From positions 16,387,555-16,451,554 of the forward strand of contig OY756963.1 of NCBI GenBank assembly GCA_963580455.1: DNA of 64,000 nucleotides, written 5' to 3'. Under the pieces are notes generated by a model that saw only the letters and a program-made list of their open reading frames with translations, was not told the DNA's origin and did not search any database. Position 1 is the stretch's first letter, and every line of letters begins with the position of its first letter. Positions 1-10,661 of the stretch are shown piece by piece. The stretch is from Euonymus europaeus (Eukaryota; Streptophyta; Magnoliopsida; Celastrales; Celastraceae). Made by a program: the position numbers and the translations under genes.

Positions 1-789
1 GTCTTCTTCCGATTGTCTTCCTCAATTTGGAGACGGACTATCAAATCCTCCATTTTTGATTTCCTTGCGCTTGTGCTTCAAGTAGTTCTTGAAGTCCAAC
101 TAACCAGTAGACAACTTCTCGATGAGTGCTGCCACTTGAAAAGACTCACTTAGAGTCATCCCTTCTGCGAGTACATCATGTAGAATCAGCTGGCAATCTT
201 CAGCCTAGATGACAACAGACTTGCCATCCACCATTTTGAAGTCCAAAAATTTGGCCACCACAAATTTCTTGGTTCCAACATCTTCAGTCTTGTACTTCTT
301 CTCCAGAGAGCTCCATAGCTCCTTGGCTGTAGGTATGCCACAATATACATTATACAAGTCATCAGCTAATCCACCAAGGACAAGATTCCTGCATATGTAT
401 TCTCCATCTTTCCAAGCATGCATTGCTGCCACAATCGTTGGATCTGACTCACCCTCCTTAAGAATAGGACATTTTTTCGTTAGGAACCTGGCATGATTCA
501 AAGCGGTGAGATAAAAACGCATTTTTTGTTGTCACCTTTTGAAATCAATGCCCTTGAAGTTTTTCGACTTTTCAACGGGAATTACAGGAATCACCCTGTT
601 TGTCATAGGAACATTGTTTCCGATTCCAATGGTTGCGGCAGCAACATGCATGCCTCCAACAGGAGTAGCCATTAGCATACCTCCATTAGGAGCAGCCACG
701 CCACCCGAGTTTATAACACCAGGGGTAATATCATCACCTCCACTAGGGACGGTGGGTAACTCATTGTAGGCTTGTTGAATTTGTTCCAT
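1..789 (-). pseudogene. Ty1/copia gag (UBN2-type) pseudogene, cut by window edge
   Basis: Read on the minus strand from an ATG at 789, this is the N-terminal half of a copia gag: a Gly/Ala-rich leader, then a helical gag core with motifs such as FYLTALNHA, LWSSLEKKYK, FLDFKM and FKNYLKHKRKE. It is broken. TGA at 532-534 replaces the tryptophan expected just before the QQKM motif. TAG follows at 205-207 and again at 100-102, and a one-base shift in a T run near 51-57 moves the rest to another frame. In the family, gag forms the virus-like particle that packages element RNA. No protease or pol is visible because the window ends. The family call is firm; the element's LTRs and PBS were not found. 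Confidence 0.85.
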
Positions 790-1292
790 TTTTCCACTAC
801 AATATCAAATATTGAAATGAGTAAACAATATAATATAATCACCGCAATAACACAATAATTATTGAAACACTTAAGACACTTTCCAAGAAAATACCCTGTC
901 AATTAAATATGTGTCTTTAAAAATTAGCAACCCGGTTTATTCCCAGGAAAGAGGGGGCTTTCCAAATAATATGACGCAAAATTAAGTAACCCCTTTCCTA
1001 GGTAGAATTTTCCAAGATACTAAGATTTAAAGTCACAAATAAAATATGACAAGTTATTTGACCAATATATTAATAAAATATATATTAAATATGATCAATT
1101 ACCAAATCAATATAATTAAAATAATAATTAATTCAATTAAACGATTAAATGTCTCATGCCACTTAATAATATTTAATGGCAACAATCAATTTTTTATGAT
1201 GAATTTTAATCGAAAACAAAAAATTCAAAGATGCAACAAATACCAACATATAACTAAAATATAAATCAAATCATGTATATATAAAAGCACGA
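790..1292. other. AT-rich stretch upstream of the copia gag
   Basis: No open frame of substance. It should be the 5' leader or LTR of the copia element to its left, but no primer-binding site matching tRNA-Met and no LTR end could be recognised. A weakly similar AT-rich phrase around TAATAATATTTAATG occurs at about 1164 and again at about 2232, on the two sides of the MITE. Confidence 0.4.
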
Positions 1293-1300
1293 TATACAAC

Positions 1301-1984
1301 TAGGCCTCTTCAAACGGCCCGTGGGTCTTGGGCTGGCCCGAGCCCACGGGCCAAAACCCGGCCCGGGCTCGAAGGGATCTCGGGCTTGGGCAGCCCAACC
1401 TAGGCTTCGGGCGGGCCTGAGCTCCATTTCTGGGGCCGAGCCCGGCCCGAAGCCCGATCATTTGGGCCGGGCAGAAACCCGAGCCCGAGCCCGAAAACTA
1501 TAATACACAATATACATAAATATATCTATACATACATAAATATATCTATACATACATATAAATATATATATATGTGTGTGTGTGTGTGACAGTGTGCATG
1601 TTACATGCACACTGTCACACACATGCACACTGTCACACACACACATATATATATATATATTTATATGTATATATATATATATGTACATATACATATAAAT
1701 ATATATATATACATATATCTATATGTGTGTGTGTCTATATATAAAATATCTATAGATATATTTATGTGTACATATATATATTGTATAGATATATTTATAT
1801 GTGTGTATATATATATTCATGTGTGTGTATTTATGTATGTGTGTGTATATATTAATTTAATATTTAGGCCCGAGCCCATTGGGCCAAGCCCGAAGCCCGA
1901 CTTTTGGCCCGAATTCCTTGGGCCAAGGCCGGGCCTGGGCCTATTTTTTTGGGCCAGCCCGGCCCGGCCCGATGACGAGGCCTA
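1301..1984. mobile_element. Non-autonomous hAT element (MITE) with 8-bp target site duplication
   Basis: The element is flanked by a perfect 8-bp direct repeat TATACAAC (1293-1300 and 1985-1992), the duplication size made by hAT transposases. Its ends are imperfect inverted repeats: the left begins TAGGCCTCTTCAAACGG and the right, on the opposite strand, TAGGCCTCGTCATCGGG. Inside, both ends are GC-rich arrays of GGCCCGA-like words, and the middle is a long TA/TG/CA microsatellite. There is no transposase, so it must have been moved in trans. Boundaries are secure because duplication and inverted repeats agree. Confidence 0.88.
1581..1623. repeat. Perfect 43-bp palindrome in the MITE core
   Basis: Two 21-base arms pair perfectly around one unpaired base at 1602 (arm core GTGCATGT against ACATGCAC, extended by TG/CA runs). 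Part of the right arm is repeated directly at about 1621-1646. It could extrude as a cruciform or fold as a hairpin in RNA. Confidence 0.9.
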
Positions 1985-1992
1985 TATACAAC

Positions 1993-2472
1993 CGTTACAA
2001 AAGTAGCATTAGTTTAATAGCATGAAATGCACAGTAGCATGCATATATTTGTATCATGAATATATTTGTACATTTAAAGCTATATAAATGTGCTTTAACT
2101 TGTAATCAACTTCCAGTTTAAAAATTTGAACAGGATCTTTAGTTTTCAAACGCATGTAATGATACAGAGAGATTAACCAATTATTAATATAATTATCAAG
2201 TATTCAAACGTCTCGATTCTACACTCCACGTAATAATATTTAATGCAGCAAATACCATCAATTCTAATTCAAAAAACTCACCCGATTAAACATGTCATTA
2301 GCCACCAGAAATCAGCTTTTTATTTTAAATAATTGCCAACAGATTTTAAAAATTGAAATTAAAATCACAGATTTGATAAATGATTTTATAATCACTTTAT
2401 ATAATCAGCATGCACCGAATTGGTTAAACAAATTAGTTTAATATGGCAAAGTGAATTAGATTAGTGAACATG
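1993..2472. other. AT-rich flank between the MITE and the Tat retrotransposon
   Basis: No gene or clear repeat. The last five bases before the LTR (ACATG, 2468-2472) should be the Tat target duplication, but the matching copy at the other end is lost. Confidence 0.4.
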
Positions 2473-3211
2473 TGTTATGGTTAAAAATTGTGATGTTACC
2501 TTTCGAGTCATGTTTACGTCATATATTGGGTCACGGCCCATTAGATGTTTTTAACAAATTATGTAGTAGTTCATAGGCCCAGGTTACAAGGCATCGGTAC
2601 GACATAATCTACTCTGCATTAACGAGTGGTCCAAGTAAATTTATTTTGATTTAACTTTAGCATACATACATGTTATAACAATTGGTACGATTGTCATCAG
2701 CTACAATAATACAATTAACAATAGCATAATAAATTATTATATTGTTACCATAGTTAGTGGTACCAACAATTCGGTACGACTGCTATTTATCATTGTAATA
2801 ATTGGTTTGGATACTCAAGTCTTTTATTTTCGTACGACGAATATGACGGTACGATTTTTAATATAAGGCGGCTTAAGTTAGGGTAATTTGGTATTTTCAC
2901 ACAACTTACAATTGTCTATAAATACCCCAAATATGCTCATTTGAAGGGGATCCTTTTTTCTGTTCCACCTACTTCACTCTCTAAAAACCACTCTCTTACA
3001 TCATCACATATATCATCCACATGTCATTTATCTTACAATTTTTTCTACAAACTCTGTACTAATTCTCACGCCCGAGTTTCTTTGGCAGGCACCATACCGG
3101 TGTCCCTAGTTGAACTAGTTCATACGACCATTTTCTTTCTAAACAGGATCTCGACGTCATCTTGCAACACGGTCAACCGTTGACATTGATTGTTGGAAAA
3201 TTGCCCCAACA
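2473..3211 (+). repeat. 5' LTR of the Tat element
   Basis: It starts TGTTATGG and ends CCCCAACA, with short inverted ends TGTT and AACA. It matches 14177-14895 base for base in length up to 3191. The final 20 bp (3192-3211) exist only in this copy. A primer-binding site follows three bases later. Confidence 0.93.
2917..2924 (+). promoter_or_regulatory. TATA box of the 5' LTR
   Basis: TATAAATA within CTATAAATACCCC, conserved in the 3' LTR. Transcription would be expected to start about 30 bp downstream, near 2950, setting the U3/R border. No experimental start is known. Confidence 0.6.
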
Positions 3212-3214
3212 ATT

Positions 3215-3230
3215 TGGCGCCGTCTGTGGG
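3215..3230 (+). other. Primer-binding site
   Basis: TGGCGCCGTCTGTGGG lies three bases after the LTR. This motif is typical of plant gypsy elements of this group. Its first nine bases fit the 3' end of plant tRNA-Asp; the rest fits less well, so the primer tRNA is uncertain. Confidence 0.75.
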
Positions 3231-3267
3231 AAACGCAACGAAACTAGCCAATACTAAATCGGTATCG

Positions 3268-6200
3268 ATGGAGTCCGAACCACATGATTCTCACCTTGCA
3301 ATTCGTTGTCTCAACTTCAGCAACAACTAAAAGAACGTGATGAATACTACCTAGAACAAAGTCGAAGACGGGACGATCAATTTAAGACGAGTGAGATGGA
3401 AAACATAAGGTTAAAATCTCAAGTCGACCATTTCATGAATCAAACACCTTAGAATCCCCTTGGGAATGTCGAACCAGTAAGATATCCTTCCAACAACGGA
3501 CTTGGAGAATCAAGTCAGCAACGCGATCTTCGGAATGAGTCCGTACGACCACACGACTCAAACCATACGTCTCATAACAATACATTGAACATAAACTCAG
3601 GTCCGGCTCTATGGAAGGAATTAGAAGCTATAAAAGCATGGATGACTACGGTACCAGGGGTGCCTCCTCCAATCACGAAAACCCCATTGGACAGCTACTT
3701 AAAATCGCCATTTACTGACCGTATTTCTACAGTCGAGATACCAAGGAAATACACCGTGCCATCCATAGCACCATATTCTGGAAAGGGTGATCCGGAAGAC
3801 CATGTCAACCAATTTAGGCAACGGGTGGCTGGATCTTCTGTACCCCCTAGTTTCTTGGAATCTTGCATGTGCCGAAGTTTCAGAGCTACCTTGGCAGGGG
3901 CACCACTAAAATGGTATATTGGGTTACCGGAAGGAAAGATAGACTCGTTTGCGGAGCTAACAGACTTATTCATAAGTCAACATGTGAGCAGCAGCAAATT
4001 ACCTAAAATTTTTGAAGAATTGTATGCGATCATCCAAGGACGCACAGAACAATTACGGTCATACGTACACCGCTTTACAGACGAAAAGGCAGAAATTCCA
4101 AACTGTAGCGATGAAGTAGCGCTAAGAGCTTTTCGAAGTGGATTATTAGCTGATAGCGCTTTATATGAACGACTCTTAGAGACGGATTGCAAAACTTTCG
4201 AAGATTCTCTTTGTCGTGCCAATACGAGAATTAGGGTCGAAGAGGATATCAGGTACAAAACTCGAACTTCAAATGATCGACGTAGTAATGATCATTCCAT
4301 TCGAGCAGTAGGAAGAGCACCGAATCGCAATAATTTACATAATAGAAATCAACCATCAGAAATCGCTACAGTCCAGGAGTCCATAGATATGGAACCAGAG
4401 GAAGTAGTTGCAATTTTAAAGAGAATGGGTAAAGAAGTTTGATGGCCCGAACGAGTGAAGAACGACACGGACCAACGCAATCTCACAAAGTGGTGCGACT
4501 TCCATAGTAATCATGGGCACGACACAAAAGACTGTCGAGGTCTCCGCGAAGAAGTTCTCGAACTACTTAAGAAATGTCATTTAAAGGATCTCTTAACCGA
4601 AAAAGGAAGAACTACTATAGACCAGAGAGTAAATAGAGAACGTAGTGTGACACCGCCGTACGACAGAGTGGTAAACATGATATCGGGGGGCTCTGAGATC
4701 AGTGGAATAACTTATTCAGCCGCGAGAAAACATGCTCAAGAAGCCTACACTCTAGAGAATCGTATAGTTCGCACTTCAAGCTCGATAACACCAACAGATC
4801 TGGTCATATCATTCCAGGATTCGGATGCTGCGAACCTACTACACCCACATCACGATGGCTTGGTCATATCCGTCCCGATTGCCAATGTCCTCGTAAAAAG
4901 AGTCCTCATAGATGATGGAAGTTCGGCCAACGTTCTTTTTCTAAGTGCTTTGGATGAAATGAACCTGAAACAACACCAACTTGTGAGAAAGTCGAGTGTA
5001 CTTGTTGGCTTTAGTGGGGAGAAGAAGCATACAATCGGCGAGATATCTCTCCCCGTATTGGCTAAAGGGGAAAACGTACATACAATATTCTCCGTAATAG
5101 ACTCTCTATCATCATATAATGCAATTTTGTTACGACCATGGATACATGAAATGAGGGCAGTACCTTCAACTTACCACCAAGTTGTACGATTCCCTACCAA
5201 ATACGGAGTTAAAGAAATTAAAAGTGACCAATCGTCGTCTCGAGAATGCTACAAAATGGAGCTAAGGGAAAGGAAACAATCGGTGTAGCAATTACAGCAG
5301 ACAGTACCCACATTACCGACTGTCGAACCAAAGGTAGAAGAACTAGATGAAATAGTGCTGGATTTGGATCTACCTAATAGGAAGGTGTTTATCGGTACCC
5401 GACTTCGGAGTGAGTTAAAAGTTTTGTTGATCGAATTCTTGAGACAAAGACAAGATTGTTTTGCTTGGGATCATACGGATTTGGTGGGCGTCGATCCGAC
5501 CGTAATTGTGCATCAACTCAAAATTGATCCGAACCACCCACCGGTGAAAAAGAAGAGGAGAAAGTTTGCTCCTAAAAGGAACCGAGTTATCAATGAGGAG
5601 GTGCAAAAACTGTTTGACGTTGGCTTTATTAGGGAAGTTAGCTATCCCGACTGGCTTGCAAACGTTGTGGTCGTACGAAAAAAGAACGGTAAATGGAGAG
5701 TTTGCATAGACTTTACTGACTTAAATGAAGCATGTCCAAAAGACTCATTTCCTTTACCCCATACCGATGCGATGGTAGACGCAACAGCTGGACACGAGTT
5801 ACTTAGCTTCATGGACGCATTCTCTGGGTACAACCAAATATTATTACATCCGAACGACCAAGAGAAAACATTGTTTATTACTGAAAGAGGGACATTTTGC
5901 TTCAAGGTCATGCCATTTGGATTAAAAAAAATGCAGGTGTGACATTCCAACGGTTCGTCACCAGAGTTTTTGCTAGTATGCTTGGAAAAACCATGGAAGT
6001 ATATATAGACGACATGTTAGTAAAATCTTTGCTGGCAGGAGACCATTTGGAACACCTGAGACAGGCGTTTGACATGTTGATGTTGTATAGAATGAAGTTG
6101 AACCCAACGAAATGTTCGTTTGGAGTCTTTTCGGGAAAAGTTTTAGGGTATTTAGTCACTCAACGAGGCATAGAGGCAGATCCAACCCAGATTAGTTCAA

Positions 6201-8578
6201 TAATGAACATTCCATCGCCTAAGTGTGCCAAAGATGTTCAAAGGTTGACTGGAAAAATGGCAGCTCTTAGCAGATTCATCTCAAGGTCATCCGATATTAG
6301 CCGTACATTCTTTTCAACTTTACGTCGATTAACAGATTTCGTATGGACTAGTGAATGTGATGACGCACTTCAAAAGCTGAAAACATACATGGTTTCTCCC
6401 CTTCTACTAGCAAAACCAGACGACGGAGAAACTTTGCTTTTATATCTTGCTGTGTCTGAAACTGCGGTCAGCGCCGTACTCGTCAAAGAAGAAAAAGTTC
6501 AGCACCCGGTGTATTATGTCAGCAAGACTTTGCTTGATGCAGAGACCCGATACACGCAACTTGAAAAGCTTGCACTCGCGCTAGTAATGGCCGCACGTAA
6601 ACTCCGTCCATATTTCCAAGCCCACACGATAAAAGTTGTTACTTCGTTTCCTTTGAAAAATGTGCTACATCGCCCAGATATTTCAGGAAGATTAACTAAA
6701 TGGGCTATCGAGTTGAGTGAGCACGACTTAATCTACCAACCAAGAAACGCGATCAAATCTCAGGTGCTTGCAGATTTTATCGCAGACTTCACCCCGTCTA
6801 TATCAATTGAAGCACAAGGCGAATTAGATTGTATGAATATATCAAGTAATGGAATTTGGTGCTTATCCGTGGACGGAGCGAGCAACACGAAAGGAACTGG
6901 TTTAGGAATAGTCTTAAGTACACCGGAAGGATGCATTATTCGAAGTTGTTTACGTTGTGAATTTCGTACGACGAACAACGAAGCAGAATATGAGGCTTTA
7001 ATTGCAGGACTGACTTTAGCTTCTGAGATGAAAGCACGACGAATTTTAGTTCGTTCCGACTCACAACTCATAGTAAATCAAATTGAAAGAACCTACCAAG
7101 CAAAGGATATGAAGATGATAGCATATCTAAGTGAGGTGAAACGATTAAAGAGTGAATTTGAAGAATTTTCGGTACAACCTATTTCGCGTAGCGAGAATTC
7201 TGAATCGGACGCGTTGGCCAAACTTGGATCTTCCATTCAAGAAACAGGGTTAGTTAGTATCCCCATAGTTTATCTACAATGGCCCGCAGTTGACAAAATC
7301 AAGGAGATTTTAGACGTATGCATAGACGCAGTACCAGATCAATGGATGACCTCCATAATGTTGTACCTAAAGGATGGAACTTTACCAAACGAGAAAAAAC
7401 AATCCAGAAAAATCCAAGCCAGATCAGCCCGGTTCACAATATATCAAAATTGGCTATACAAACGTTCATACAGTGGGTTACTATTAAGATGTGTCACGAG
7501 TGACCAAGTAGAGGATGTTTTAGCCGAGTTCCATGCAGGACACTGTGGGAATCATTCCGCCAGAAGGAGCTTGGCAAGCAAAATTCTATTAATGGGATAC
7601 TATTGGCCGACATTAAGACATGATGCAAGAGAATATGCTAAACGGTGCGACAAATGTCAGTACCATTCGTCTGTTTCTCACACCCCACCTGAGACACTTC
7701 ATTCTCATCTGATTCCATGGCCCTTTATGAAATGGGGAATGGATATCATTGGTCCAATGCCGAAGGCACTAGGACAAAAGTTGTACACACTAGTGCTAAC
7801 AGACTATTTCACCAAATGGGTCGAGGCGGAATCGTTCCATCAAATTCGTGACACCGAAGTCAAATCTTTTATATGGAAAAACATTATATGCCGGTTCGGA
7901 GTCCCTCAAGAGATCATGACAGACAATGGATCAAAATTTTTGAGTCATAATTTTCAGGATTTCTGTGCAAAGTGGCATATTAAGTGTAACCTCTCAACTC
8001 CGTACTACCCAAAGTCGAACGGACAAGCTGAATCGTCAAACAAAATCATACTTGACACGCTTAAAAGAAGATTAGGAGATGCAAAAGGGAGATGGGCAGA
8101 AGAGTTGCCTGGTGTACTTTGGTCTTATCGCACAACCAGTAGAGGTTCGACTGGAGAAACGCCATTTTCTCTAGTGTACGGCACTGAAGCAGTTATACCA
8201 GCCGAAGTAGGGTTACCATCGGCTCGATTTATTGGGGCTAATGAAAACACCAATAACATGGCCTTACAAGATAGCCTCGATACGATCGATGAGCTACGCG
8301 ATAAAGCTCGAATGAAAAACACCGCATATCAGCTTCAAACCGCTCGACATTATAATCGGCACGTAAGGAGTCTATCTTTTGACAAAGGAGATTGGGTACT
8401 CCGCAAATTACTCCCAAGTACTAGGATTCAAAAACATGAGAAACTCGGTGCAACTTGGGAGGGCCCTTACCGCATTACCGAAGTAGTAGGACAAGGAGCT
8501 TACAAGCTTCAGGATCGTGATGGGCTTGATTTGAAGAAAAGTTGGAACGCTGTTCACTTGAAAAAATTCTTCTTCTAA
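3268..8578 (+). pseudogene. Tat gag-pol polyprotein, inactivated
   Basis: The coding frame begins at ATG 3268. Visible in order: gag core (about 3700-4240), zinc knuckle with C-x2-H-x4-H-x4-C spacing (about 4495), aspartic protease with the active-site run DDGSSANVL (about 4910), reverse transcriptase (about 5540-6250, with YIDD at about 6001), RT-linked RNase H, a second RNase H (about 6860-7230, SVDGAS and NNEAEYEAL), and an integrase with HHCC zinc finger (about 7530-7665) and D, D, E at about 7743, 7923 and 8028. Lesions: a frame change near 3300; TAG at 3450-3452; TGA at 4440-4442 (the second gag copy has CGA, Arg, here); TAG at 5286-5288; and an over-long run of eight A's at about 5924-5931 inside the RT motif FGLKNAG, where six would keep the frame. 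After that the frame stays open to the end. It cannot make a full polyprotein without recoding. Confidence 0.92.
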
Positions 8579-8788
8579 AATTCGTACGACTCTTAGTGTA
8601 AATACTGTGCTATCACATCAAACTAGTTTGTCTTCAAACCCGCATTTCAACATGATAATGAAGAGAATATTTCAGGTTTTAATCTTCACCACATCGCAAC
8701 TTGATCCGATCAAGTTTATCTAAACCGCATCGAAACTTGATCAAACCGAGCTACTTCATACTATAAATAAACCTACCTCCATCCATAA

Positions 8789-9310
8789 ATGGTACACACC
8801 AAAATGCCTCCAAGACGTCTCTACCAAACCGGGCCAAATCACCAACAGTGGCAATACCCTTCAGAGGACCCGGCCTCCTCTGACTCCGTCGGTAACTTTG
8901 TACCACATGTTGACTTTACTGGTGAAACATCCAATTCCTTCCCAGACCACTACTGTAGGAATGCCCCGACGATACAAGAAGCCCTTGGCATGGAGCCAGA
9001 AGAAATTGTGGCGATCATGAAACACATGTCTAATATGGTTCGATGGCCTAATCGAGTGCAAGAAAATCCTAACCGTCGTGATATGTGGAAGTGGTGCGAA
9101 TTTCATAGCAATCACGGCCACACGACAGGTGAATGCGTGGGTTTGCGTGAAGAAGTCAGTCGAATACAAAGCGCCGGTTACCTAGATGAATACAATGCTG
9201 CTCGCCATGCTCGAGACCAAGGTACACGACATCGTCGTACTCCATCGTCGTACTCCATCGTGGAAATTGAGTGTCGTACGCTCTTGGTGGACATCACGTT
9301 AAGTATGTAG
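8789..9310 (+). CDS. Extra gag-like zinc-knuckle ORF of the Tat element
   Basis: A 173-codon ORF lies 210 bp after the integrase. Residues about 66-125 repeat the gag zinc-knuckle region: MEPEE(I/V)VAI, then WPxRV, then CEFHSNHGH with the final Cys of a C-x2-H-x4-H-x4-C knuckle, then GLREEV. The gag-pol copy of this segment lies at about 4390-4560. No capsid core, protease or pol follows. It may be a partial duplication of gag or a short gag-like protein that binds element RNA. A TATA-like CTATAAATA lies at about 8761, so a start at the second Met codon (8804) from its own promoter is possible. The ORF is intact while the main gag is not. The homology is clear; expression is unknown. Confidence 0.6.
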   Translation: MVHTKMPPRRLYQTGPNHQQWQYPSEDPASSDSVGNFVPHVDFTGETSNSFPDHYCRNAPTIQEALGMEPEEIVAIMKHMSNMVRWPNRVQENPNRRDMWKWCEFHSNHGHTTGECVGLREEVSRIQSAGYLDEYNAARHARDQGTRHRRTPSSYSIVEIECRTLLVDITLSM

Positions 9311-9783
9311 AAAGCGTATCTATAGTTTGTATAATATGTATGGTCTATAGTGTGTACGGTCTACTTTCAGCTGGGTACAACTGAAGTAAATAAATAAACT
9401 TTTAACATCCAAATCTTTGTTTAACTATGTTGTCGAACCAAGTTCCAAGATTTATCATCCAATCTTATCCTTATCTTATAAAGTCAGCACGATCCATACT
9501 GTACTAGTTAAACTAGCTGTCACAAAACCACCATCCTAATACACCTAACGGTATGAACCGTTTCATGAGTCAGCATCATCGAAAAACCCATTAGTGACAC
9601 CTCATAGTTACAAAAAATAAACCCATTTATATCCTTTCAGTTTCCAAATCTATATAACTCTCTTACGAGGAAGGGTTTTGGGGATCTCTTCCGAATATAG
9701 CCTATTAACGTTCTTTTGCCCGAACATAGCCCCATCCAATAGATACACCCACTAGGCATGACCATGCGCGTATACTTGAAGAG

Positions 9784-10029
9784 ATGGAGAAGATGCAAAA
9801 ACGAGTTGAAGCCATCGAGAAAGAATTGAACCAAATCATGCACAAGCTCAATTTTCTGATTAAACTAACCGAACCACTAGGAGGACAGACCACTACTCCG
9901 ACAGCGGTCGAGCCTAATGTTGAGCTACGAAATAATTACAGAATTGAAGGTGAGAACATTATGGGCTCAGTTGTTCGTACGGCTCCGTATAGCCTAGATG
10001 AACTAGCGGGGTGGTACGACTCTTGTTAA
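9784..10029 (+). CDS. Small ORF with N-terminal coiled coil (uncertain)
   Basis: 81 codons, open upstream to about 9730. The first 35 residues are heptad-like (EKMQKRVEAIEKELNQIM), followed by a loose polar tail. It lies in the 3' region of the Tat element, about 470 bp past the gag-like ORF. Coiled coils are common at the N-terminus of gypsy gags, so it may be another gag-derived scrap or a chance ORF. No family recognised. Confidence 0.25.
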   Translation: MEKMQKRVEAIEKELNQIMHKLNFLIKLTEPLGGQTTTPTAVEPNVELRNNYRIEGENIMGSVVRTAPYSLDELAGWYDSC

Positions 10030-10661
10030 GGAAACAACGAATAGTTGGCTAGCCTGTCGACCTAATAAACCATACGATCCTCTGTTCGTATAGAAGTGTA
10101 CTAGAGTAGTATCGTGTGGCACAAGTCCTACGATCGTATGTTATATAAGTTGTACTGTTTAGTGCAAGAATAAGTCGTACGGTTTGCTAACGTAAATCTT
10201 AATCGTTTAAAACTATATTTCATCTTCCCTAAATTTATTTTTTCGTATGAAATTAGTGACCGCAAATCGTTCGAAACATCCAAAAAGTAGATAATTGCGA
10301 GATCAAACCGAACGATAGTAGTACGAAAGTAACATTCTTTAATGTAGAACGTATGGTCTTCCATTAGTAGTCTATTGTAAACAAGTCAATTATATTTCTC
10401 CTTCATCCAAACACATCATACGAACACACTGTTAAGCCATAAACCGTACGAAATCATAACAAATAATTAAAAAGTTGTGAATAGAAAGTACCCAGAGATT
10501 ACATGACCAATAATTGTTCAAATAAAATATCAAAAATAAAATAAAATAGGAGATTAAAATAACGAGCCGAAGCACGCTACGAACAGAGTCGTACCCCCAA
10601 AAAAGTTCAAAATTTAATCTCCACCCTTTAGGATAGACTCGTACAGTTCGTAGCATGCTTG

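Noticed and set aside
1605..2006. 133-codon plus-strand ORF and a minus-strand shadow (1458-1694)
   Set aside because: Low-complexity Tyr/Ile/His-rich translation of the TA/TG microsatellite in the MITE.
2941..3183. 80-codon ORF in the 5' LTR, repeated at 14645-14887
   Set aside because: It lies in the R/U5 part of both LTRs and shows no family motif; an open frame in repeated non-coding DNA.
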